A stretch of 64,000 nucleotides of DNA from a bacterium. Its GTDB lineage: Bacteria; Krumholzibacteriota; Krumholzibacteriia; LZORAL124-64-63. The stretch covers positions 1 to 64,000 of the forward strand of contig JADJYS010000002.1 in assembly GCA_016719645.1 (NCBI GenBank). The letters are read 5' to 3'. Shown here piece after piece: positions 17,193 through 26,900 of the stretch (positions are counted from its first letter, which is position 1; each line of letters begins with the position of its first letter). A program made the position numbers and the translations under genes. The notes beneath the pieces are model-generated. The model searched no databases. It saw only the letters and a program-made list of their open reading frames with translations, and had not been told where the DNA came from.

Positions 17193-18716
17193 CTACCGCA
17201 CCAGCTGCACCTTCACGCCCCCGCGTCCCCCGCCGTGCGCGATGCGGACCAGATACCCTCCGGATGCGACCTCCCGCCCCGACCGGTCGCGACCGTCCCA
17301 TACCACGCGCTGCGGGCCCGACGGCAGGGGCCCGTCCACCAGCACGCGCACCAGCCGACCGGCCGCATCGAACACCGCCAGCCGCACGGGCCCGGCCGCC
17401 GGCAGGTCGAAGCTGACCGCCGTGCGCGGGTTGCAGGGATTCGGCGCGCACGCCAGCGCGACCTCGGCGCCCGCGAACGGGACGGCGTCGCCGGCGGCGG
17501 TCGCCGCCGGGAAGATGTCGACGACCGCGCCCTCGACGACCGTCAGCCCGTAGGGCATCTCCTGCGGCAGCTTGTACCAGCCGTTGTAGGCGCCGCCCCA
17601 GCCGAAGTTCAGGTGGAAGTCGTCGTCGCTGTTCCAGCCGTCGACGACCACGTTGTGCCCCATGCTCCAGGCGGGGTCGACCACGGCCAGGTGCGCGGGG
17701 CGGGCGTCGCGCATGTTCGCGGCCAGGGACGTGTACAGGTCCGGGTCCGCGTCGGTCAGCAGCCGGCAGCCGTAGCCGCAGCGCACGTACGCGTCGAAGG
17801 CCTGGTCGACGCCGAAGGTCCCCGAGCCGGAGGCGCTGAAGACCTGCCGGGCGGCGACCCCGCACGCGAACACGAGCGCGGCCTTGTCGGTGTTGGTCAG
17901 CGGCGTGCCGGCGCCCCAGTGCGCCGACACCGTCGCGAGGTGGCCGTTGAGCGCGTCGAAGTCCGGGAAGGCGTACGTCGCCGCGGCGTCGGGCACCCAG
18001 TAGTAGTTGCCGGCGTAGGCGTGCCAGTAGCGGTCGCCGCCGTCGAACTTCGCGCCGGGCAGGAGGCGGCGGTAGTCGAGGATCATCGCCATCGCGACCG
18101 CCGGGCACCCCGCGAGGCTGCGCGCGCTGCCGTGGGCCACGTCCAGGGGGCAGAGGGCGTTGTAGGGCGCGTTCTGCGTCCAGTTGCCGGCGAGCCAGCC
18201 GCCGGTCGGGGTGGTGCCGGCGGGCGGCCACTGCTCGAAGCGTGCGGCGGCCGGCGGCGGGCTGCCCGCCAGCAGCTGCTCCCAGAGCGCGTGGTGCGCC
18301 GCCGTCACCGACGGCGCGACGAGCGCGCGCCCCGCGAGCCGGTTCGCGAGGTCGGCGGCCACGAGCCGCGCCAGGGGGCTGTCGGCCAGGCCCTCGCGCG
18401 GGCAGGGGGCGTCGGTCGCGTAGGCGACGATGGGCGGCAGGTCGGTGTCGGCCGTCACCACGACGTAGCCGGCGGGATCGAGCCCGAACACGTGGGCCAC
18501 GACGCGTCCGTCGGCGACGATCTCCTGCTGCCAGGCGATGGCGGCGCCGCCGGCCGCGGCCGGACCGAGGCGGGCTGCGGCGACCGCGCGCGCCGCGGCG
18601 GCGGCGACCGGCGCGGCCGCGGCGGGGGGGGCGGCCGGCCCCACGATCACCAGCGCCGCGACGGCGGCCAGCACGGACCAGGGAAACGCACGCGTCGAAC
18701 CGTCAGGGAATCTCAT
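17193..18716 (-). CDS. Secreted C10-family (streptopain-like) cysteine peptidase with C-terminal sorting domain
   Basis: 507 aa from the ATG at 18716, chosen because a signal peptide (FPWSVLAAVAALVIVG) follows and a G-rich SD precedes. The streptopain catalytic pair is visible: Cys204 in AGCPAVAMAMILDY and His354 in GHNVVVDGW, 150 residues apart, close to the 148 of SpeB. FHLNFGWGGAYNGWY is also family-typical. The N-terminal ~170 residues look like the SpeB-type inhibitory propeptide. The C-terminus is a FlgD-like module (CAPNPCNPRTAVSF ... GYLVRIA ... VQLVR). It should be an extracellular or surface protease. Confidence 0.88.
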   Translation of the reverse strand: MRFPDGSTRAFPWSVLAAVAALVIVGPAAPPAAAAPVAAAAARAVAAARLGPAAAGGAAIAWQQEIVADGRVVAHVFGLDPAGYVVVTADTDLPPIVAYATDAPCPREGLADSPLARLVAADLANRLAGRALVAPSVTAAHHALWEQLLAGSPPPAAARFEQWPPAGTTPTGGWLAGNWTQNAPYNALCPLDVAHGSARSLAGCPAVAMAMILDYRRLLPGAKFDGGDRYWHAYAGNYYWVPDAAATYAFPDFDALNGHLATVSAHWGAGTPLTNTDKAALVFACGVAARQVFSASGSGTFGVDQAFDAYVRCGYGCRLLTDADPDLYTSLAANMRDARPAHLAVVDPAWSMGHNVVVDGWNSDDDFHLNFGWGGAYNGWYKLPQEMPYGLTVVEGAVVDIFPAATAAGDAVPFAGAEVALACAPNPCNPRTAVSFDLPAAGPVRLAVFDAAGRLVRVLVDGPLPSGPQRVVWDGRDRSGREVASGGYLVRIAHGGGRGGVKVQLVR

Positions 18717-18931
18717 CGCCGACACCCCCCCCTTGACCGACCGGATCCCTTCACCGACCTTTCCACGAGTGTCCCACGCCCGCCGTCGCGGCGTCAACAC
18801 CACCGCGACGTGCCGCCGGGCGCCCGACTTCCGACCGTGAGGTCCCGCCTCGCAGGAACGGGGCCGTCCGCCCGTTCAGCCATGGTCCCCGGCGACCGGC
18901 CGTCATCCCCGAACGCGATCCGGAGATCCCG

Positions 18932-20137
18932 ATGCGCACCCGCACCGCCCTGCTCGCCGCCCTGCTGCCCTTGGCCCTGTCCGGCTGCGGCGACGAGGCG
19001 GCCGCCCCGGTCTACGACGCCGACCCGGTCGCCGACCTCGCCGCGGCGCTGCTCACGCCGCACTCGGTGTCCCTGGCCTGGACGTCGCCCACGGTCGACG
19101 GCGGCGTGGCCTCGTCCTACGAGATCCGCTACCGCGAGGGCTCCTTCGCCGACGCCGACTGGTCCGCCGCGACCGCCGTCGAGCCGCCGCTGCCCGGGGT
19201 CCCCGGCGATGTGCAGACGTTCGACCTCCACAACCTGCCCGGCGGCGCGACCCTCGTCTTCCGCCTGCGCTTCGTCTACGACGGCTGGCGCTCGGACCTC
19301 TCGAACCCCGCCGCGGTCGCGATGCCGGACGGCGAGCCGATCCCGGCGGGCTTCGCCTACGTGCCGGCCGGGCGGGACACGCTGGGCAGCCCCGCGGACG
19401 AGTCGGGCCACGAGGCGGACGAAGCCCTCCACGCCGTCACCCTGACGCGGGCCCTGTTCGTGTCGAGGCACGAGGTGACCCAGGGCGAGTACGCGGCGCT
19501 GGTCGGCGGCTACCCGAGCTACTTCGTCGGCGACGACCGGCCCGTCGAGCAGGTCGACTGGTTCGACGCCGTGGCCTACTGCAACGCGCTGTCGCTGCGC
19601 GAGGGGCTGGCCCCGGCCTACGACATCGACGGCGCGGCGGTCGCCTGGGACCGCGACGCCGCCGGCTACCGCCTGCCGACCGAGGCGGAGTGGGAGATCG
19701 CCTGCCGCGCCAGCACCGGCACGGCCTACTGCAACGGGTCGGCCGCCGCGCAGGGCTGCGTGGACGACGGGGTGCTGTCCCAGGTCGGCGTCTTCTGCGT
19801 CACCGACGTCGACGACGACAACCTCGCCGGCGGCGATCCCGACGGCCCCGACGGTCCCGCCGAGGTCGGCGGTCTCCTGGCCAACGCGTGGGGGCTGCAC
19901 GACATGCACGGCAACGTCTACGAGTGGTGCTGGGACTGGTACGAGCCCGGGTCGGCGGGCGAGGGCGTCGATCCCGCGGGACCCGAAGCCGGCACGATGA
20001 AGGTGATCCGCGGCGGCGGCTGGGTGAGCCCGCTGGAGGCGTGCCGGTCGGCGGCGCGCAGCGCCACCGATCCCCGGGTGTCCAACGCGGGGGTGGGGTT
20101 GCGGGTGGTGCGGTGGGCGGGTGCTGCGGCGCGGTGA
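18932..20137 (+). CDS. Lipoprotein with fibronectin-III-like and formylglycine-generating-enzyme (FGE-sulfatase/SUMF1) domain
   Basis: 401 aa. The lipobox LSGC ends a short signal peptide, so the mature protein is lipid-anchored. A ~90-residue fibronectin type III-like domain (SVSLAWTSPTVDGGVASSYEIRYREG) comes first. The SUMF1/FGE domain follows: FAYVPAGRDTLGSP, RHEVTQGEYA, RLPTEAEWEIACRA, DMHGNVYEWCWDWY, VIRGGGW. This fold is also used in proteins that do not activate sulfatases, and the only sulfatase-like gene here lacks CxPSR. Its function as a true FGE is therefore doubtful. It is transcribed divergently from the C10 peptidase. Confidence 0.85.
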   Translation: MRTRTALLAALLPLALSGCGDEAAAPVYDADPVADLAAALLTPHSVSLAWTSPTVDGGVASSYEIRYREGSFADADWSAATAVEPPLPGVPGDVQTFDLHNLPGGATLVFRLRFVYDGWRSDLSNPAAVAMPDGEPIPAGFAYVPAGRDTLGSPADESGHEADEALHAVTLTRALFVSRHEVTQGEYAALVGGYPSYFVGDDRPVEQVDWFDAVAYCNALSLREGLAPAYDIDGAAVAWDRDAAGYRLPTEAEWEIACRASTGTAYCNGSAAAQGCVDDGVLSQVGVFCVTDVDDDNLAGGDPDGPDGPAEVGGLLANAWGLHDMHGNVYEWCWDWYEPGSAGEGVDPAGPEAGTMKVIRGGGWVSPLEACRSAARSATDPRVSNAGVGLRVVRWAGAAAR

Positions 20138-20149
20138 CGGCCGCGCGCG

Positions 20150-20623
20150 TCAGTCCTTGCCGAACGAGATGTCGTCGCTGAGCTCGTTGGCGTCGTCGTC
20201 CCGGTGCGGGAAGTGCTCCCGCAGCTTCTCGCCGATCCGCGCGATGCCCGCCTCGATGCCGCCGGCGAAGTCGTCCGCCGCGAACCGCGCGGCCATCAGC
20301 GCCGCCACGTCCTGCCAGAAGTCGTCGCCGACGCGAAGGTGCAGTTCCTCGTCCCCGACGATCGCGAAGCGCCGCGCCCGCACCGCCAGGTAGACCAGCA
20401 CGCCGTTGCGCTCGCCGGTGGCGTGCATCCCCATCCTGCCGAACAGCTCCCGCGCCCGCAGGTAGGGGTCGCCGTTCGCCGGCTCGCCCTTGGGCACGTC
20501 CCGCTCGACGTGGAAGCGGATCTCGCCGCTGGTGCGCTGCTCGGCCGCGTGGATGGCCGCCACGATCCGCCGCTGCTCGTCGCGGCTGAAGAACTTGCGG
20601 GGCACGCTGCTGCGATTCGCCAT
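20150..20623 (-). CDS. TPM-domain (TLP18.3/Psb32/MOLO-1) protein, cytoplasmic or peripheral
   Basis: 157 aa from the ATG at 20623; the frame continues upstream but only into the Gly-codon-rich tail of the neighbour. The TPM domain is recognisable: FFSRDEQRRIVAAIHAAEQRTSGEIRFHVE, NGVLVYLAVRARRFAIVGDE, DDFWQDVAALMAARF. It lacks a signal peptide and membrane segment, unlike the TPM gene next door. It lies 1 bp downstream of that gene and forms an operon with it and lemA. Confidence 0.85.
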   Translation of the reverse strand: MANRSSVPRKFFSRDEQRRIVAAIHAAEQRTSGEIRFHVERDVPKGEPANGDPYLRARELFGRMGMHATGERNGVLVYLAVRARRFAIVGDEELHLRVGDDFWQDVAALMAARFAADDFAGGIEAGIARIGEKLREHFPHRDDDANELSDDISFGKD

Positions 20624-20624
20624 G

Positions 20625-21404
20625 TCACCAACCTCCGCTCGCGCCGCCGCCGCCGCTGAAGCCGCCGCCGCCGCTGAACCCGCCACCGCCACCGCCGCCG
20701 CCGAACCCGCCGCCGCCCCAGCCGCCGCCGCGACCGCCGCGGCCGCCGGACATCGCCGAGGCCACGATCAGCGGGCCGAGCCAGCGGCTGCGGCCGGCGC
20801 CGCCGCCGCCGATCAGCGCGATCAGGATCAGGGGCAGCAGCAGGCCGCCGAGCCCGCGGCTGCGGCGCCCGCTCGTTTCGCGGGGCGTCTGGCCGAACTG
20901 TCCCTGGGCCAGCGGGTCGTCCGGCGCCACGCGCTGGGCCACGCGGACCATGACCAGCGCGAAGCGCCGGAACGCCTGGTCCGACGGGATCTGCTGCATC
21001 TCCTGGATGATGTTGCGCGAGACCGCGTCGGTCAGCTGCTCCTCGTTCTCGTAGGCGACCTCGAGCCGCGACGCCCGCTGGCGCGGGAAGACCGCGAACA
21101 GCACGCCGTCGAGCCGCTCGCGGCTGCCGATCTTCCAGTGCTCGAACAGGCGGTTGGTGTAGTCGGCGATCTCGCCGTCGAGCTCCGGCAGCACGGCGAT
21201 CACGAACTGGATGCCGGTGCGCCGGTGGAAGGCCTCCAGCTCGTTCGCGAGGGCCGCCGCCTCCTCCCGCGAGACCACGCCCACCCCGTCGGTGAAGTAG
21301 GTGGACGGCGGCGGCGGCAGCGCGGCCGCCGCCGCCGTCGCGAGCAGCAGGAGCGTCAGCGCCGCGAGGAGCAGGTGCCTGGTGTGGACCACGGAACGTG
21401 GCAT
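20625..21404 (-). CDS. Membrane-anchored TPM-domain protein with Gly-rich C-terminus
   Basis: 259 aa from the ATG at 21404, which has GAGGAGG at good spacing; an ATG 33 bp upstream lacks an SD. A signal peptide (HLLLAALTLLLLATAAAAA) is followed by a TPM domain (FTDGVGVVSREEAAALANELEAF, GIQFVIAVLPELDG, DGVLFAVFPRQRASRLEVAYE), a membrane segment (LGGLLLPLILIALIGG) and a ~50-residue Gly/Ser/Phe tail. This YgcG-like layout usually pairs with LemA, as here. Its role is unknown; membrane-stress or protein-quality roles are proposed for related proteins. Confidence 0.88.
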   Translation of the reverse strand: MPRSVVHTRHLLLAALTLLLLATAAAAALPPPPSTYFTDGVGVVSREEAAALANELEAFHRRTGIQFVIAVLPELDGEIADYTNRLFEHWKIGSRERLDGVLFAVFPRQRASRLEVAYENEEQLTDAVSRNIIQEMQQIPSDQAFRRFALVMVRVAQRVAPDDPLAQGQFGQTPRETSGRRSRGLGGLLLPLILIALIGGGGAGRSRWLGPLIVASAMSGGRGGRGGGWGGGGFGGGGGGGGFSGGGGFSGGGGASGGW

Positions 21405-21438
21405 CGCGCCTCCTCGGGCTGCGCCCGGCGTCGTCATC

Positions 21439-22038
21439 CTAGAACTTCACCTCGGGCGCCTTCTCGCTGCCCTCCTGGGCCTCGAAGTAGGCCCGCTTGT
21501 CGAAGCCGAACATGCCGGCGATCACGCTGGCCGGGAAGCGCCGGATCTGCGTGTTGTAGTTCTGGGCCGTCTCGTTGAAGCGGCGGCGCTCGACGGCGAT
21601 GCGGTTCTCGGTGCCCTCGAGCTGGGACTGCAGCTCCAGGAAGTTCTGGTTGGCCTTGAGGTCGGGGTACTGCTCGGCCACGACCATCAGGCGCGACAGG
21701 GCGCCGCTGAGGCCCTGCTGGGCCTGCTGGAAGCGCTGCAGGAACGCCGGGTCGTTCAGGTTCTCGGGGGTGGCCTCGACCGTGACCTTGGTGGCCTCGG
21801 CGCGGGCGCGGATCACCGCTTCGAGCGTCTCGCTCTCGTGGGCGGCGTAGCCCTTGACCGTGTTGACCAGGTTCGGGATCAGGTCGGCCCGGCGCTGGTA
21901 CACGTTCTCCACGTTGCCCCACTGGCCGTCGACGCCTTCCTGCAGGCCGACCAGGGAGTTGTACTTGCCGACCAGGGCGAACGCCACCACGGCGATCAGG
22001 GCCAGCACGCCGATCAGGACCAGGATTCCACGCGACAT
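21439..22038 (-). CDS. lemA: LemA family protein
   Basis: 199 aa, ATG after GAGGAGGATGAA. It has one N-terminal membrane segment (ILVLIGVLALIAVVAFALV) and then the long helical LemA domain, with hallmarks YNSLVGLQEGVDGQWGNVE, RRADLIPNLVNTVKGYA and RFPASVIAGMFGF. The two TPM genes follow it, a very common LemA-YgcG arrangement. Molecular function is unknown. Confidence 0.93.
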   Translation of the reverse strand: MSRGILVLIGVLALIAVVAFALVGKYNSLVGLQEGVDGQWGNVENVYQRRADLIPNLVNTVKGYAAHESETLEAVIRARAEATKVTVEATPENLNDPAFLQRFQQAQQGLSGALSRLMVVAEQYPDLKANQNFLELQSQLEGTENRIAVERRRFNETAQNYNTQIRRFPASVIAGMFGFDKRAYFEAQEGSEKAPEVKF

Positions 22039-22059
22039 TTCATCCTCCTCGAGGGCGGG

Positions 22060-24237
22060 TCATTCCACGATCGTCAGGGTGAATTGATCGTCGGGTTGCA
22101 CCGATTCCGCAACCTCCATCCCCTCGACCACCCGGCCGAACACCGTGTAGCGGCCGTCCAGGTGGGGTTGCGGGGAGAGGCAGACGAAGAACTGGCTGCC
22201 GTCGGTGTCCTTCCCGGAGTGGGCGATGCCGACGGTCCCGCGCAGGAACGGCCGGCTGCTCCACTCGCTGCGCAGGGTGTAGCCGGGGCCGCCCCAGCCG
22301 GTGCCGCCGGGGTCGCCGCCCTGGATGACGAAGTCGGGCACGACCCGGTGGAAGACGCCGCCGGCGTAGAACCCCTCGCGCGCCAGCTGCACGATCGCCG
22401 CGCAGGTGCGCGGGGCGACGTCGGTCTCCAGCGCGATGGTGAACGAGCCGCGGGGCGTGCGGCAGAGCAGGCGGGGCGCCTTCGCGGGCAGCGCGGCCGC
22501 GGTCTGGCGCGGGTCGCGCGCGGCGGCCGGCAGGGTCTCCAGCAGGCTGGCCTCGCTCGGGATCAGCACCGGGGCGGTCAGCAGCAGCGCGGCGGCGGCG
22601 GCGCGGGCCTCGCTGCGCACCTGCAGCCGGTCGTGGTCGAAGCCCTGCTCCAGCAGCGCGACGGTGCGGGCGCGCAGGGTGTCGGGCACGGCGAAGCTCG
22701 TGTCGGCGGCGAACGCGGTCAGCGCCTGCAGCACGCCGCGGCGGACGTCGTCGCCGGCCGGGCCCGCGGCCCGCGACCAGGCGCGCGCGAGCACCCCGAG
22801 GTTGCGCGCCGAGGCGTGGCCGCCCAGCAGACCGCAGGCCGAGGCCGCGGCGTAGGGATCGCCGCCCAGGGCGGCCCGGCGCAGGGCCGTCTCCACGGCC
22901 TCGCGGGCGCGGGCCTGCGCGGCGGGGGCGTGGCCTTCCTGCCGGAGCCTGGCCAGCGCCGCCGGCAGGGCGTCCAGGGCGATCAGGCGCAGGCGGGGCG
23001 CGAGCCCGTCGAGCTCCCCGCAACTCGCCGCGACCTGGTCCGGGTCGAACGCGTGGCGCAGCAGGCCGTCCCGGACCGCCTCCTGCACCAGGGGATGGGT
23101 GTCGGCGGACAGGGCCGGCCAGAACGGCAGGTCCTGGACCCCCGCGCCGCGCAGGGCGATGCAGGCCCGGGCGGCCGCCGCGCGCACGACCGGTTCGGTC
23201 ACCGCGGGCGAGCAGCCGTTCTGCGCGCTCTGCAGCAGGCGCAGCCGCCAGACCGGCAGCAGGCTGTCGCGGGCGCGCGCCTCGACCGGCAGGGGCGAAC
23301 CGGCCGCGACCTCGGCCATCGCCTCCAGCGCCGTGCGGGCCACGTGGGGATCGGGGCTGCGCGCGCCCTCGCCGAGCTGCCCCACCAGCGGCTGGGCGTC
23401 GGCGCTGTCGCGCAGGGCCGCGGCGCCGAGGCGGCCGAGGCCGCGCAGGCGGGCGATGTCGATGCGCGCGCGGTCGCGCCGCGTGAAGCGGCCCGGGTCC
23501 TCGCCGCCGGCGACCAGGCCGGCGTAGGCGGCCAGGCCGTTGCCCCGCTCGCCGAGGGCCGCCAGGGCGCGGCAGGCGTGCACCCGCACCTGGGCGTCGA
23601 GGTGGCGCGCGAAGGGCGCGACGTCGGCGACGAGGCCGGGCACCGGCACCCGCTCGGCGCAGCGCAGGACGCGCCACAGCACGTCGACCTCGGGGCGCTC
23701 CAGCCCGACGCGCACGGCGTCGGCCAGGGCCGTGGTGTCGGCGTCGGCGGCGCGGTCGCGCAGGGCGTTCCAGGCCAGGGCCGCCTCGTCGCGCGTGCCG
23801 TCGCGGGCGACGGTCATCAGGGCGGCGCCGTCGTTGCGCACGCGCGCCAGCGCGAACAGCACCGCCCGGCGCACCTCGGGGCCGTTGCCCTCCAGGGCGC
23901 GGACCAGGGGCTCGGCGGCCGAGGCGTCGCCCAACAGTCCCAGCGCCTCGGCGGCCGCGACGCGGACGGTGGGGCTCGCGTCGGCCAGGCCGGCGATCAG
24001 TTCGGTCAGGGCGCCGGTGCGGCCGATGCGGCCGGCGGCGCGCATCGCGGCCAGCCGGACGTGGGCGTCGCCGTCGCGCAGGAAGGTGGACAGGGAGTCG
24101 GCGTCGGCCAGGCGGCGGTCCTCCCAGCGCAGCAGGACGCGCTGCTTGGCGGCGCGGTCCGCCGGCGGGGAGCAGCCGGCCGCGGCCAGGGCGCAGGCCG
24201 CCGCGAGCAGCAGGATCGATGTCGGGACCCGTCGCAT
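22060..24237 (-). CDS. HEAT-repeat lipoprotein with C-terminal cyclophilin peptidyl-prolyl isomerase domain
   Basis: 725 aa, ATG at 24237 after GGAGG. The signal peptide ends in the lipobox AAGC. About 530 residues of HEAT-like helical repeats follow (for example HVRLAAMRAAGRIGRTGALTEL and similar units). The last ~150 residues are a cyclophilin domain: SFTIALETDVAPRTCAAIV, FHRVVPDFVIQGGDPGGTGWGG, GTVGIAHSGKDTDGSQFFV, LDGRYTVFGRVVEGM. The active-site Arg, Phe and Gln positions are kept. It is probably a periplasmic or outer-membrane foldase with a HEAT scaffold for clients. Confidence 0.88.
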   Translation of the reverse strand: MRRVPTSILLLAAACALAAAGCSPPADRAAKQRVLLRWEDRRLADADSLSTFLRDGDAHVRLAAMRAAGRIGRTGALTELIAGLADASPTVRVAAAEALGLLGDASAAEPLVRALEGNGPEVRRAVLFALARVRNDGAALMTVARDGTRDEAALAWNALRDRAADADTTALADAVRVGLERPEVDVLWRVLRCAERVPVPGLVADVAPFARHLDAQVRVHACRALAALGERGNGLAAYAGLVAGGEDPGRFTRRDRARIDIARLRGLGRLGAAALRDSADAQPLVGQLGEGARSPDPHVARTALEAMAEVAAGSPLPVEARARDSLLPVWRLRLLQSAQNGCSPAVTEPVVRAAAARACIALRGAGVQDLPFWPALSADTHPLVQEAVRDGLLRHAFDPDQVAASCGELDGLAPRLRLIALDALPAALARLRQEGHAPAAQARAREAVETALRRAALGGDPYAAASACGLLGGHASARNLGVLARAWSRAAGPAGDDVRRGVLQALTAFAADTSFAVPDTLRARTVALLEQGFDHDRLQVRSEARAAAAALLLTAPVLIPSEASLLETLPAAARDPRQTAAALPAKAPRLLCRTPRGSFTIALETDVAPRTCAAIVQLAREGFYAGGVFHRVVPDFVIQGGDPGGTGWGGPGYTLRSEWSSRPFLRGTVGIAHSGKDTDGSQFFVCLSPQPHLDGRYTVFGRVVEGMEVAESVQPDDQFTLTIVE

Positions 24238-24380
24238 GCCGTTCCTCCGGTTCGGGGCCGCCCCACCCTAGCATCCCCCCGCGGCGGTGTCCACGCCGCG
24301 CGGCCTTTGACCGCCGGGGTTCCCGTTGCTACACTGCAGCCTTCGCCGCGCCCCCGTACCGAGAATCCGGGAGTCTCCCC

Positions 24381-25406
24381 ATGCGCACCGCCCTGCTCGG
24401 CGCCACCGGACTGGTGGGCCGCACCATGCTGACCCTGCTCGAGACCCGCGACTGGGTCGACGAGCCGCCGCTGCTGCTGACCTCCGCGCGCTCGGCGGGC
24501 GAGGTCCTGACCTTCCGCGGCCGGGCGGTGACCTGCACGGACGCCGCGGCGAGCGGCATCGCCGGCGTCGAGATGGCCCTGTTCAGCGCCGGGGGCGCCG
24601 CCAGCCGCACCTACGCGCCGCGCTTCGCGCAGGCCGGGTCGTGGGTCATCGACAACTCCTCGGCCTGGCGGATGGACCCCGACGTGCCGCTGGTGGTGCC
24701 GGAGATCAACGCCGCGACCCTGCCGCAGCGCCCGGGCATCGTCGCCAACCCGAACTGCTCCACGATCCAGGTGGCCGCCGCGGTGGCGCCCCTGCAGCGG
24801 GCCTTCGGCCTGAAGGCCTGCCACGTCACCACCCTGCAGTCCTCGTCCGGGGCGGGCGGCCGCGCCCGCCAGGCGCTGGCGGTCGAGCTGCAGGCCTGCC
24901 TGCCGGGACTGCGCGAGGGGCACGCCTCGCCGGACCAGACCGGCACCGGCGCCTTCCCGCGCCGCCTCGCCCTGAACGTGCTGCCGGAGATCGGCGCCGC
25001 CCTGCCCGACGGCAGCTTCGAGGAGGAGGACAAGGTCGTGCGCGAGCTGCGCAAGATCCTGGGCCTGCCGCGGCTCGCGGTGACCTGCACGGCCACGCGC
25101 GTGCCGGTCTGGACCGGGCACGCGGCCGCGGTGCGCTGCGTCTGCGGGCGGGCCGCGCCGCGCGACGAGGTCGTCGCCGCCCTGCGCGCCGCTCCCGGCC
25201 TGGTCGTGGCCGAGTCGCCGCACGCCTACGCCACGCCGCTGGAGGCCGACGGCGCGGACCCGGTCTTCGTCGGGCGCGTGCGGGGGGAGGAGGGCCGCCC
25301 CGAGGTGGTGCAGCTGTGGGTGGTGGCCGACAACGTGCGCAAGGGCGCGGCCCTGAACGCCGTGCAGATCGCCGACCTGCTGGCCGCGCGTTCTCGGAGC
25401 GTTTGA
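24381..25406 (+). CDS. asd: Aspartate-semialdehyde dehydrogenase
   Basis: 341 aa, ATG at 24381. The N-terminal NADP motif is GATGLVGRTM and the catalytic Cys lies in NPNCSTIQ. ALFSAGGAASRTYAP and NSSAWRMDPDVPLVVPEIN are family signatures, and the length is normal. It reduces aspartyl phosphate to aspartate semialdehyde for lysine, diaminopimelate, threonine and methionine synthesis. truA follows after 1 bp. Confidence 0.95.
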   Translation: MRTALLGATGLVGRTMLTLLETRDWVDEPPLLLTSARSAGEVLTFRGRAVTCTDAAASGIAGVEMALFSAGGAASRTYAPRFAQAGSWVIDNSSAWRMDPDVPLVVPEINAATLPQRPGIVANPNCSTIQVAAAVAPLQRAFGLKACHVTTLQSSSGAGGRARQALAVELQACLPGLREGHASPDQTGTGAFPRRLALNVLPEIGAALPDGSFEEEDKVVRELRKILGLPRLAVTCTATRVPVWTGHAAAVRCVCGRAAPRDEVVAALRAAPGLVVAESPHAYATPLEADGADPVFVGRVRGEEGRPEVVQLWVVADNVRKGAALNAVQIADLLAARSRSV

Positions 25407-25407
25407 G

Positions 25408-26208
25408 TTGGACCGCACCGCGCGCATCGACCTGGCCTACGACGGCACCGACTTCCACGGCTGGCAGTGGCAGCTCGGCCTGCGCACCGTCCAGGGCGAG
25501 CTGGCCCTGATGCTGGAGCGCCTGCTCGGCCGGCCCTGCCTGCCGCCGGGCGCCGGCCGCACCGACGCCGGGGTCCACGCCCTGCGGCAGACCGCGCACG
25601 CCCGGGGCCTGAACGCCGACGAGGTGGCGCGCCTGGCGCGCGTGCTGCCCCGCTTCGCGCCGCGCGACCTGCAGGTGCTGGACGTGCGCGAGGTGAGCCC
25701 AGCGTTCCACGCGCGCTTCTCGGCGCGCTGGCGCCGCTACGAGTACCGCCTCGACCTGCAGGGCGACCTGTTCCGGCGCCGCTTCGCCTGGTGCCCCGGC
25801 GAGCCGCTGGACCGCGGCGCCATGGACGCCGCCTGCGCCCGGTTCCGCGGCCGGCGCGACTGCAGCAGCCTGTGCAAGACGGCCTCGCTGAACCCGACCA
25901 ACGACTGCGACGTGACCGATTGCCGCTTGGAGTGGGCCGACGGCTCGGCTATCCTGCACGTCCGGGCCGACCGCTTCCTGCACCACATGGTGCGCACGAT
26001 GACCGGCGTGCTGGTGGAGGTGGGCGCGGGCAGGCGCCGCCCCGAGGACGTCACGGCGATCCTGGAGGCCCGCGACCGGCGCGTCGCCGGCGGCATGGCC
26101 CCGGCCTGCGGCCTGTACCTGGCCGACGTCGGCTACCCGCCCGAGCTCGACGACCCCGACCACCCTGGAGATCCTGCCGAAAAACCGACCCCGGAGGCGA
26201 CCCCATGA
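25408..26208 (+). CDS. truA: tRNA pseudouridine(38-40) synthase
   Basis: 266 aa. I accept the TTG start at 25408 because it immediately follows the asd stop and gives a normal TruA N-terminus ([15 protein letters not shown]). The catalytic Asp53 lies in [18 protein letters not shown] and [17 protein letters not shown] are also family motifs. It converts uridines 38-40 of the tRNA anticodon arm to pseudouridine. The stop overlaps the transaldolase start by 4 bp. Confidence 0.95.
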   Translation: MDRTARIDLAYDGTDFHGWQWQLGLRTVQGELALMLERLLGRPCLPPGAGRTDAGVHALRQTAHARGLNADEVARLARVLPRFAPRDLQVLDVREVSPAFHARFSARWRRYEYRLDLQGDLFRRRFAWCPGEPLDRGAMDAACARFRGRRDCSSLCKTASLNPTNDCDVTDCRLEWADGSAILHVRADRFLHHMVRTMTGVLVEVGAGRRRPEDVTAILEARDRRVAGGMAPACGLYLADVGYPPELDDPDHPGDPAEKPTPEATP

Positions 26209-26852
26209 AGTTCTTCATCGACACCGCCGACCTCGACGAGATCCGCGACGCCCTGTCGATGGGCGTGCTGGACGGCGTCACGACCAACCCCAGCCTGATG
26301 GCCCGCGCCGGCCGCAAGGACACCGACAAGCTGCTCAAGGAGATCTGCGACCTGGTCGAGGGGCCGGTCTCGGGCGAGGTCGTCGCGCTCGACGCCGCGG
26401 GGATGATCAAGGAGGGCAAGCGCCTGTCCGGGATCAGCGAGCACCTCGTGGTGAAGATCCCGCTGACCATCGACGGCCTGAAGGCGACCCGCGCCCTGTC
26501 CGACGAGGGCATCCCCGTCAACATGACGCTGTGCTTCACGGTCAGCCAGGCGCTGCTGGCCGCCAAGGCGGGCGCCGCCTACGTGTCGCCCTTCGTCGGC
26601 CGGCTGGACGACATCAGCCAGGACGGCATGGGCCTGATCGAGGACATCGTCACGGTCTTCGAGAAGTACGAGATCGGCACCGAGATCATCGTGGCCAGCG
26701 TGCGCCACCCCGACCACGTGGTGCGGGCGGCCCTGCTGGGCGCCGACATCGCCACGATCCCGCACAAGGTCATCAAGCAGCTGGTCCAGCACCCGCTGAC
26801 CGACCAGGGGATCGCCGCCTTCATGAAGGACTGGAACAAGCTGCAGGGCTGA
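26205..26852 (+). CDS. fsa: Small transaldolase / fructose-6-phosphate aldolase
   Basis: 215 aa, ATG after CCGGAGGCGACCCC. A short-form transaldolase (FSA/TalC class): [29 protein letters not shown], the Schiff-base Lys in LVVKIPLT, and [14 protein letters not shown]. Whether it has transaldolase or F6P aldolase activity cannot be decided by eye. Either way it serves sugar-phosphate exchange in the cytoplasm. It is translationally coupled to truA. Confidence 0.93.
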   Translation: MKFFIDTADLDEIRDALSMGVLDGVTTNPSLMARAGRKDTDKLLKEICDLVEGPVSGEVVALDAAGMIKEGKRLSGISEHLVVKIPLTIDGLKATRALSDEGIPVNMTLCFTVSQALLAAKAGAAYVSPFVGRLDDISQDGMGLIEDIVTVFEKYEIGTEIIVASVRHPDHVVRAALLGADIATIPHKVIKQLVQHPLTDQGIAAFMKDWNKLQG

Positions 26853-26900
26853 CGCGTTGAAAACGGGAACGCGCGCCGCCGCGCGTCCCGGAGGTGAACC

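Noticed and set aside
18932..20137. FGE that activates the sulfatase at 3712-5086
   Set aside because: The sulfatase-like gene shows no CxPSR formylglycine site and lies 14 kb away; the FGE fold has other uses.
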